This document shows, piece by piece, positions 1-6,018 of a DNA stretch of 10,531 nucleotides. Both the position numbers and the translations under genes were made by a program. The stretch is taken from assembly GCA_965371855.1 (NCBI GenBank), contig CBDUZZ010000105.1, positions 1 to 10,531 on the forward strand. The letters are read 5' to 3'. How positions within the stretch are numbered: position 1 is the first letter of the stretch; every line of letters begins with the position of its first letter. This DNA is from JAADEM01 sp965371855 (lineage in GTDB: Bacteria > Bacteroidota > Bacteroidia > Bacteroidales > Marinilabiliaceae). The notes beneath the pieces were generated by a model that had not been told where the DNA came from, did no database searches, and saw nothing but the letters and a program-made list of their open reading frames with translations.

Positions 1-23
1 CTCTCGCAAAGACGCGAAGCTCG
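1..23. repeat. Dispersed GC-rich intergenic repeat, copy 1
   Basis: This short GC-rich block carries the core CGCAAAGACGCG and sits in AT-rich intergenic DNA downstream of the TIM-barrel gene. Its reverse complement shares 12 of 13 bases (GCGTCTTTGCGA versus GCGTCTTTACGA) with a second block near 9987-9999, which lies downstream of the large secreted protein gene. Repeats of this style are common between genes in Bacteroidota genomes (from memory, not checked). The copy may be cut by the window edge. No function is claimed. Confidence 0.4.
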
Positions 24-151
24 TATATGACCTTATATGCCTTATGTCGTTCAAAGTTTAGTTTTCACAGCGTATTTTGTTTGTTTGAGGTATGAAAGTT
101 ACTTTTGACAAATGACTTTTCCCCAACCTACATTGTAATAAAAGATTAGGA

Positions 152-1120
152 TTATTCTGTTAAGAAATCATCACATTCGCGATAGGCTTCAATAACTCTC
201 TTTTCTCCTTCAACACCTTTGATACTTTTACCATGTTCCATGCAAAGAACTCCATTGTAACCTTTGTTATAGATGTGGTGAAAGATATTTTTGTAATTAA
301 TTTCGCCACTAGTTGGTTCTTTTCTGCCCGGGTTATCGCCGGTATGGAAAGCAGCAATTTCACTCCATGCATCATCTATATTAGGAATGATATTCCCTTC
401 AGTGATTTGTTGGTGGTATATATCATTCACCATCTTGCAAGAAGGGCTGTTTACGGCTCTGCAGAGCATGTATGCTTGAGGGATACGTGTCAAAAACAGA
501 CCGGGATGATTGCGTAATGTATTTAGAGGTTCCATTACCATTGTTAATCCGGTAGGCTCCAATACTTCACTACAGGCTTTCAGGTTTTCAATAGTGTTTG
601 CTGTTTGATAATCTACATGAAGTTTTTGGTCGTAACGGCCGGGAACTACTAATGCCCATTTTGCGTTTATTCGCTTGGCTACGTCAATTCCTTCATGCAT
701 TTTATTAATGAGCATTTCCCTTACCTCGTGTGTATTTTTAACAAATGAGGTAACACTAAAATCCGCATATAATACAAATGGGCCAAAATCCATACCTAGC
801 CGCTCAAGCTCAATGGCAATTTTTTCCTGTTCTGCCGGAGGTCGCTTCATTATGCCATTGTCGAACATTGCCCGGAATCCCATATCATAACAAAATTTGA
901 TATTATCAATAGGATCTTTACCGGCTAATTCTTTAAACATGCCAAAATGTGGGGCGTATTTAAGATTCAATGGTTTTGTTGCAGATTTAAGTTTTTTCTT
1001 TTTTTTTCGCTCTTCTTTTGTTGTTGCTGTCATGATTTGAGGAGCAGCTACCATGGCTACTCCTGCTCCTGTAATCTTTTTTACAAAGCCACGTCTTGAA
1101 TGATGTTTTTCAGTTTTCAT
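152..1120 (-). CDS. Tat-exported sugar isomerase/epimerase-like TIM-barrel protein
   Basis: This 322-residue protein belongs to the xylose-isomerase-like TIM-barrel superfamily and resembles hydroxypyruvate isomerases. The N-terminus has a twin-arginine signal (SRRGFVKK, R9-R10, then a hydrophobic stretch to about residue 29), so it should be exported folded to the periplasm. A lysine-rich linker (about 37-46) precedes the barrel. The expected metal-site residues are visible: E197 in VMEPLN, D233 and H236 in VNDIYH, H259 in FHTGDNPGRKEP, and E295 in CMEHG. The segment HTGDNPGRKEPTSGEINY is the family's signature loop. It is the last gene of a three-gene minus-strand operon, 11 bp after the Gfo/Idh/MocA gene, and has no Shine-Dalgarno sequence. 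In Bacteroidota such barrels often partner exported Gfo/Idh/MocA enzymes in sugar or 3-keto-glycoside processing. The substrate cannot be read from sequence: isomerase, epimerase and keto-glycoside lyase are all possible. Confidence 0.85.
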   Translation of the reverse strand: MKTEKHHSRRGFVKKITGAGVAMVAAPQIMTATTKEERKKKKKLKSATKPLNLKYAPHFGMFKELAGKDPIDNIKFCYDMGFRAMFDNGIMKRPPAEQEKIAIELERLGMDFGPFVLYADFSVTSFVKNTHEVREMLINKMHEGIDVAKRINAKWALVVPGRYDQKLHVDYQTANTIENLKACSEVLEPTGLTMVMEPLNTLRNHPGLFLTRIPQAYMLCRAVNSPSCKMVNDIYHQQITEGNIIPNIDDAWSEIAAFHTGDNPGRKEPTSGEINYKNIFHHIYNKGYNGVLCMEHGKSIKGVEGEKRVIEAYRECDDFLTE

Positions 1121-1131
1121 TTGATAAGTCT

Positions 1132-2478
1132 TTATTTCTTATTTGACATGTAAGCTTCTCCTGAAATTGGAATAACCTTTGGTACATCCACGTCTCCAAA
1201 TGTGTATATTTTAGATCCTATTCTAAGTTTAGAGTTCATGACCTCTTCCCAGGTAACCATTTTTCCGGTATAGGATGATATTCGTCCCATGATAGCCACC
1301 ATGGTAGAAATGGCTGTGTTTTCTGCCTCATTGATTGGTTTTGAAGTACGTATTGCAGTTACCAGATCGATGTGTTCCTGCACTAATGCATTTTTCATCA
1401 GTTTTCTGTCCGGATTGCCTTCTCCATTTAAGGGGTATGCATAATCCCATGTTATATTGTCCTGAGGGTCATAGGTTCGGTTGCGGCAGTTGGTTGAGCC
1501 TTTGGTGCCTTGTACCCGTTCTGACACATTGTTTGTACAACCATTTATCTGACGGCACATACTGTGCATGTGTGTACCATCTTCAAATTGAAAATCAATG
1601 GAGAAATTGTCAAACTGGTCACCGGTAACACGTCTTTGCCTTGAGCCAAAGCCTAATGCTTTTACCGGATGAGCCCCTTTAAACCAAATGCCTATATCCA
1701 GATTATGAACATGTTGTTCAACAATGTGATCCCCTGACAGCCAGCACCAATTCACCCAATCCCGAATCATATACTCCATTTCACTCCATTTTGCCCTTGG
1801 ATCCTTATGCCAAAGTTTCCCTACATTCCAATATACATTTGAAGAAGTGACTTCTCCAATTGCTCCTTCGGCTACTTGTTTCCATGTGTTTACATAGTCA
1901 CGTTGGTGACGGCGCTGAGTACCTGTTACTACACTTAAACCTAGTGATTCAGCTTTTTTTGCTGTTGCCATAACAGAGCGGGCACCTACAGGATCTACTG
2001 CTACGGGTTTTTCCATAAACAGATGCTTGCGAGCTTGAACAGCTGCAGCAAAGTGATCGGGCCTGAAATGAGGCGGAGTAGCCAAAATGACTATATCTAC
2101 GCCCGAATCAATTACTTTTTGATAGGCATCAAAACCGATAAAACACATGTCATCAGCAATCTCTTGTCCTTTATCCTTGACAAGCATCATTTTTGCATCT
2201 AATAAACGATCTTCTAACACATCACCTAAAGCTACTACTTTCAAATTTGGGCCGGCATCTAAAAAGTTTTTCGCAGCTCCTTTGCCACGTCCTCCACAAC
2301 CAATTAATCCGGCTTTCAGTACAGGCCCATCAGGTGCCTGATCCAGGAAGTTTGGAATTTCCACTACTTTTTTCTTTTCAGTACAACTTGAAATAATGGC
2401 TGGGATAGCTACTGCAGCAGCACCTCCAACTATTGCTTTTTCAAGGAAATTTCTTCTGTTAATAGAATTTTTACTCAT
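1132..2478 (-). CDS. Tat-exported Gfo/Idh/MocA-family oxidoreductase, probable lipoprotein
   Basis: This 448-residue NAD(P)-dependent oxidoreductase has a twin-arginine motif (NRRNFLEK, R8-R9) and a hydrophobic segment ending in a lipobox-like IISSC, with C32 as the candidate lipidated residue. Export in folded form with bound nucleotide, then membrane anchoring, is therefore likely. The Rossmann fold starts at about 55, with the glycine-rich loop GLIGCGGRGKGA (58-69). The family EKP motif is at 156-158, where the lysine is normally catalytic. H258 and D261 lie in the conserved region HVHNLDIGIW. The C-terminal alpha/beta domain supplies the substrate site. It lies 11 bp from both operon neighbours: the cytochrome-SUMF1 gene upstream and the TIM-barrel gene downstream. 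Known relatives include inositol and glucose-type dehydrogenases and the NAD-using GH109 glycosidases, so a hydrolase-type reaction cannot be excluded. The substrate is unknown. Confidence 0.88.
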   Translation of the reverse strand: MSKNSINRRNFLEKAIVGGAAAVAIPAIISSCTEKKKVVEIPNFLDQAPDGPVLKAGLIGCGGRGKGAAKNFLDAGPNLKVVALGDVLEDRLLDAKMMLVKDKGQEIADDMCFIGFDAYQKVIDSGVDIVILATPPHFRPDHFAAAVQARKHLFMEKPVAVDPVGARSVMATAKKAESLGLSVVTGTQRRHQRDYVNTWKQVAEGAIGEVTSSNVYWNVGKLWHKDPRAKWSEMEYMIRDWVNWCWLSGDHIVEQHVHNLDIGIWFKGAHPVKALGFGSRQRRVTGDQFDNFSIDFQFEDGTHMHSMCRQINGCTNNVSERVQGTKGSTNCRNRTYDPQDNITWDYAYPLNGEGNPDRKLMKNALVQEHIDLVTAIRTSKPINEAENTAISTMVAIMGRISSYTGKMVTWEEVMNSKLRIGSKIYTFGDVDVPKVIPISGEAYMSNKK

Positions 2479-2489
2479 AAGTATTGATT

Positions 2490-4019
2490 TTATTTGTTGT
2501 TACCTGTTTTATCATTGTATTCACAAACAACTCTGAAACCTACATGTGAACAGTCGGAGAACCACCAAATGGATTTTGGTATCTGAGGGTCGGTTTTCAT
2601 CCATGCAGTTGTTTGACATTGTGCCCGTGATGCACACCTCAATTTACCTGCATGGTCACGAAATGATCCACCTCTGACGACATGTTCAGTGCCATTCATT
2701 GGACCCGTTGGATTTAACATTAAACCATCGGTATACCCTTTATAAGTATCAGGCTGATACCAATCACTGCAAAACTCAGCCACATTTCCTAACATGTTTT
2801 TTAATCCAAAAGGATTAGGAAATACCCGATCAGGTTCTTGCGTTTTTTCATAACTGTTTTCGTTATAAATAATATATGAATTGATAGTTGTAGTATCATT
2901 GCCAGAAAGTTTATACCAAAGACCCGACTTATGGAAGTTTTTTGGATTGCCTTCAAAAAAGTAGGGAGTCTGTGTGTTACCTCTACAGGCATATTCCCAT
3001 TCAGCTTCTGTTGGTAATCTGTACGTTTTCCCGGTAACCTTGGATAGCCACTTGCAATAAGTTTCGGCTGCATGGAAACTCATTGTTATGGCAGGTCGTT
3101 TTCCCATTCCCCAGTTTTGATCAGGTTGACCATAAGGGGGAGTTGCTCCAACAATAATATCCACATCACCATTTTTAACCGATCGTATTCCTTCTGTATC
3201 AGTTGATCGTCCTTCGGCTGATGTTTTTCGATAAAACTCCAGATACTCATCCCAGGTAACCTCAACCTCAGCCATGAAGAAAGAGTTGACCTTAACATCT
3301 ATAACCGGCCCTTCATCATCATTCCGGAAGGGTTCTGATGTAGGGCTGCCAAGTTTAAATGTTCCACCCGTAATGGCTTTCATGTTGAATGATATGCTTG
3401 ATTCAGGTATGTGCTCTATAAACGATTCAAGCCGATCGACTTCAGTAGCAACTTTAAAGAATTCTGTTTGTTCATTTTTATTACTGCCAAAAAGTTCATT
3501 GCCTCCATGTGTATATCCTTCGATGTAATGGCCTGCGTTTAAATGGCAATTTATACATTGCAGATCATTGCTTTCAGCATTCTGGGAATAATAGAGATGA
3601 GCCTCTTCTCCACTTTTAGAAAGTGAAGCCGGGAAAATAGTTTCATGACACCTTTCACATGACCTGTTGAAGACGTACTTTCTTGCATGCTCAAGATTGG
3701 ATCGGCCTTCCCAATCGAAGGACTCTGGATTTTTGGTACATTTCGACCAAACATCTTTAGCACCGGTTTTTACTTTTGCTACAAAATGTCCCTCTCCTTT
3801 GGGGGGCAGATGGCACTCCACGCAACCAATTCTCATGCCGGACCGTGTATCGTAGTGTACCGATTGCTTCCATGAAGTTGTTGCCTGAGGGTGAATATGG
3901 CAGGAGGCGCAGTATTCATTAGTGGATGTTTTATCTAATGTTTTGCCTCCTAAAAAGAATGCTGCAACACCTATAATGAAAGCAGGTAAGGAGTATGTTA
4001 AGAGTTTTTTCATTTGCAT
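2490..4019 (-). CDS. NapC/NrfH-like tetraheme cytochrome c fused to a SUMF1/FGE-like domain
   Basis: This 509-residue protein has two modules. Residues 8-24 form one membrane segment, followed by four CXXCH heme sites at C37-H41, C66-H70, C121-H125 and C155-H159. That layout matches small NapC/NirT/NrfH quinol-oxidising cytochromes, which pass electrons from menaquinol to periplasmic partners. From about 210 to 500 there is a SUMF1/formylglycine-generating-enzyme fold: GGTFKLGS (218-225), RLPTEAEWEYACRG (334-347), NMLGNVAEFCSDWY (408-421), RGGSF (449-453), RCASR (461-465) and a terminal GFRVV. The active-site cysteine pair of true FGE is absent: the segment after GGSF reads RDHAGKLRCASR, three residues shorter than FGE. 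A sulfatase-activating role is therefore unlikely, and a structural or binding role is more plausible. It is the first gene of the minus-strand operon. A Met two codons downstream (MQM) is an alternative start. The oxidoreductase next door is the obvious candidate electron partner (inference). Confidence 0.88.
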   Translation of the reverse strand: MQMKKLLTYSLPAFIIGVAAFFLGGKTLDKTSTNEYCASCHIHPQATTSWKQSVHYDTRSGMRIGCVECHLPPKGEGHFVAKVKTGAKDVWSKCTKNPESFDWEGRSNLEHARKYVFNRSCERCHETIFPASLSKSGEEAHLYYSQNAESNDLQCINCHLNAGHYIEGYTHGGNELFGSNKNEQTEFFKVATEVDRLESFIEHIPESSISFNMKAITGGTFKLGSPTSEPFRNDDEGPVIDVKVNSFFMAEVEVTWDEYLEFYRKTSAEGRSTDTEGIRSVKNGDVDIIVGATPPYGQPDQNWGMGKRPAITMSFHAAETYCKWLSKVTGKTYRLPTEAEWEYACRGNTQTPYFFEGNPKNFHKSGLWYKLSGNDTTTINSYIIYNENSYEKTQEPDRVFPNPFGLKNMLGNVAEFCSDWYQPDTYKGYTDGLMLNPTGPMNGTEHVVRGGSFRDHAGKLRCASRAQCQTTAWMKTDPQIPKSIWWFSDCSHVGFRVVCEYNDKTGNNK

Positions 4020-4194
4020 GAATATAGATTCATGGAGTAAAAATAATGAACCATTTTATAATTGTATAATTTATTTTACTTATTTTAACTGTTTTGAACA
4101 TTTCTGCGCACAAATGAGTTACTCCTGTGTATACGAATATCAGCTATTGAACTCCAATAGTTAGTTATGCTTTTATAATTTTCAGGTTTTTAAG
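4020..4194 (-). promoter_or_regulatory. AT-rich leader of the cytochrome-oxidoreductase operon
   Basis: This 175-bp non-coding gap lies between the transaldolase stop and the cytochrome-SUMF1 start, both on the minus strand. It is long enough for a separate promoter, unlike the 11-bp gaps inside the operon. A 6-bp stem with 5-base loop (CTATTG/CAATAG, 4144-4160) is present but has no following T-run, so it is not a convincing terminator. A TTTG box occurs on the minus strand near the middle, but no well-placed TAnnTTTG partner was found. The boundary of the transcription unit is therefore inferred from spacing only. Confidence 0.3.
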
Positions 4195-5424
4195 TTATAC
4201 TCCCAGTTTACTTCTTATTCTGTTGTCAAGAGCTTGTTGGTCGGCTTTGAAAGCTGCTAATCCTGCCTGATTAAGTAAAGTGTCAATGCCTATTGTTTTT
4301 TCTTTGATTTTTTTATCCCAGTGTTTATATACAGGGATTTTTCCATCAGTATCAATAATATTATGTTCATCTTCCGATAAAATGGGAAAAATATCCCGGC
4401 AACCGTTATCATGTAAAAACCTTTCTAATTCTTTGCCTGAGGATGGAATGTTTTGTGAAAGATATTGAGCTATTTTGAATTCTTCCTTAGTTATTGTCCA
4501 GAATTTGTTTAATCCAATTTGTTCTATATTTATGTTGTCATACAGTTCAATAGGCATAATGTCATTAAATTTAAGATTACCATTGGTAGGGATGTTTTCT
4601 TTTGCATCTTTTACAGCCTGAATAGGAATTGTAAACACATCTATTCCTTGTAATAGTAGTAATTGTGACCAACTCCTTATGCTGGCGGCAATGAGTTTAG
4701 TATTAGAACTTCCTTCTTTTCTTAAGGTGTTCAAATGATATTGAGTTACAGAAGTGACTTTTTCTCCTATGTTATCTGGTTTACCAAGGTTGTTGTTTTT
4801 TAAAAAAGCACCTATCCTGCCTAAAAAGACATTTGAATAAACCGATTGTGCAATTAAAGCGGAAAAGACATTCTGTCTTGCGCTAAATTGAAGTGTCATA
4901 TTAACGGGAATACCTTTATCGTGAAGTTTCTTTGCACCAATTAATCCGGCAGCTGTGAATGGCACTTTAATGATAAAGTGATCAGGATTGATATTATATA
5001 ATTTTGTGCCAAAAAACACTATGCCATCAATATCGTTAGCCAGATCGGTATGTAATTCAACACTGACTTTTGCATTGAAAATCTTCACAAGCCTTAATCC
5101 ATGTAATGCATTTAGAAAAAGAGCTATCTCTTTAACTTTTTCTTGTGTGTTTATTTCTTTGTAGTACATGTCTACTTGTTCAATTATGTTATCATAAATC
5201 CCTTTTTGAACCTCCTTGTTTAATAACGTGTTGTTAGTTGTTAATGCCGTGAAATTATTATTCCACATTTTTTTTGCCTCAACGATATCGCCGGTATCAA
5301 GCCAAAGGTTAACTCCTGAAGTAATAAAATTTGCCCATAACGAATCCTTTCTTGATAAAACTTTTTTGTCGTTAAAAGTGGTTAATAGGTTATTCAAAAT
5401 GTTGTTGAATGTATTATTGTCCAT
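4195..5424 (-). CDS. Transaldolase-family protein, long form
   Basis: Transaldolase moves a three-carbon dihydroxyacetone unit between sugar phosphates in the non-oxidative pentose phosphate pathway, through a Schiff base on lysine. This 409-residue cytosolic protein shows the family landmarks: D43 in WLDTGDI, TTNN (62-65, where the usual motif is TTNP), E123 in VSVELHTD, the Schiff-base lysine K153 in IIKVPFT, T177 in NMTLQFS, FLGRI (200-204), and KLIAASIRSWSQ (243-254). It is about 90 residues longer than E. coli TalB (317). The C-terminal part (about 310-409) is rich in lysine and charged residues, which suits the long bacterial form. TTNN instead of TTNP, and Asn where TalB has Ser176, are departures that may alter specificity. 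It is transcribed toward the sugar-oxidoreductase operon but 175 bp apart, so probably as its own unit. The reaction is likely transaldolase, but a related aldolase activity is possible. Confidence 0.85.
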   Translation of the reverse strand: MDNNTFNNILNNLLTTFNDKKVLSRKDSLWANFITSGVNLWLDTGDIVEAKKMWNNNFTALTTNNTLLNKEVQKGIYDNIIEQVDMYYKEINTQEKVKEIALFLNALHGLRLVKIFNAKVSVELHTDLANDIDGIVFFGTKLYNINPDHFIIKVPFTAAGLIGAKKLHDKGIPVNMTLQFSARQNVFSALIAQSVYSNVFLGRIGAFLKNNNLGKPDNIGEKVTSVTQYHLNTLRKEGSSNTKLIAASIRSWSQLLLLQGIDVFTIPIQAVKDAKENIPTNGNLKFNDIMPIELYDNINIEQIGLNKFWTITKEEFKIAQYLSQNIPSSGKELERFLHDNGCRDIFPILSEDEHNIIDTDGKIPVYKHWDKKIKEKTIGIDTLLNQAGLAAFKADQQALDNRIRSKLGV

Positions 5425-5447
5425 AATATGTAATTTAAGATTTGTAA

Positions 5448-5478
5448 TAAAATTATGATATATCTTTTAAAAACACAA
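5448..5478 (-). promoter_or_regulatory. Candidate promoter of the transaldolase gene
   Basis: Read on the minus strand there is TTGT, exactly 19 bases, then TAATTTTA. This resembles the Bacteroidota primary sigma-factor promoter (TTTG, about 19 bases, TAnnTTTG). The -7 element ends 23 bp upstream of the ATG, giving a short leader. The match is imperfect in an AT-rich region, so chance resemblance is possible. Confidence 0.35.
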
Positions 5479-5514
5479 GGATATGCCATGAGGAAAAGTA
5501 TTAATATTGATGAA

Positions 5515-5545
5515 TTTGTCTTTTTATTTGATGTGAGTATCAATG
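5515..5545 (+). promoter_or_regulatory. Candidate promoter of the lipoprotein/T9SS protein unit
   Basis: TTTG at 5515-5518 is followed by exactly 19 bases and then TATCAATG at 5538-5545. That box matches the Bacteroidota -7 consensus TAnnTTTG at four of six fixed positions. It lies about 50 bp upstream of the lipoprotein ATG, in the 172-bp divergent gap that also holds the candidate transaldolase promoter. It is a weak match chosen for its spacing. Confidence 0.3.
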
Positions 5546-5596
5546 TTTGGGTAAAAATATTATTACATTCGACGAAATATTTTATAATTATTTTAT

Positions 5597-5998
5597 ATGA
5601 GAATTGTTTTTTTATCGATTATTACTTTAAGTCTGTTAGTTGGTTGTTCATCTTCAAAAAAAGCAAAATCAAAGTTTGTGGAGGATGATTTTATTAACAT
5701 TGTTGTTCATGATGAGTTCAATGATGAACCTGTAGAAAAGATTTACAACCAAGATCGTGATTTTGTTGTTGTAATTAGCAGAATTGAACGTGGTGTGGGG
5801 TTTCCTGTCCCTACTACATTTGCAATTGTTGACATAGTTAAAAAGAAAGTGGTATATATAGAATCTGTTAGCGATGGGAATGTTTCCTGGATTGATAATG
5901 ACAGGGTACTTATTAAAAGGGTGCCTGAGGTGAGATCGAAAGTTGAAGAAGAAAACAAAAAAGCAATGAGAACAGAATTAAATGTAAGAGAGTTTTAG
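5597..5998 (+). CDS. Small lipoprotein of unknown family
   Basis: This 133-residue protein begins with a typical type II signal peptide: a hydrophobic stretch (about 3-15) ending in the lipobox LVGC, with C17 as the lipidated cysteine, then a serine/lysine-rich linker (SSSKKAKSK). The mature part has alternating hydrophobic strands (about 32-105) with acidic patches, suggesting a small beta-rich domain, and a charged helical tail (about 107-133, rich in Glu and Lys). I recognise no family. The ATG follows AT-rich sequence with no Shine-Dalgarno. The stop codon lies 20 bp before the large T9SS-secreted protein, so the two are probably cotranscribed. It may sit at the envelope and serve that protein, for example in anchoring or export, but this rests on position only. 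Confidence 0.75.
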   Translation: MRIVFLSIITLSLLVGCSSSKKAKSKFVEDDFINIVVHDEFNDEPVEKIYNQDRDFVVVISRIERGVGFPVPTTFAIVDIVKKKVVYIESVSDGNVSWIDNDRVLIKRVPEVRSKVEEENKKAMRTELNVREF

Positions 5999-6018
5999 TT
6001 TTTAATAGGTATAATTTT

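Noticed and set aside
2490..3400. Sulfatase-activating formylglycine-generating enzyme
   Set aside because: The fold is present but both active-site cysteines are missing, and no sulfatase gene is in the window.
4144..4160. Hairpin CTATTG/CAATAG as a terminator of the transaldolase gene
   Set aside because: The stem is short and AT-rich, and no T-run follows on the minus strand.
3922..4164. Open plus-strand frame of 80 codons across the cytochrome gene start
   Set aside because: It is antisense to the signal segment of a well-supported protein and continues into AT-rich non-coding DNA; the translation resembles no protein family.
5455..5688. Open plus-strand frame of 77 codons overlapping the lipoprotein gene
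   Set aside because: It overlaps the well-supported lipoprotein in another frame, covers the likely promoter region, and its translation looks like low-complexity AT-rich sequence.
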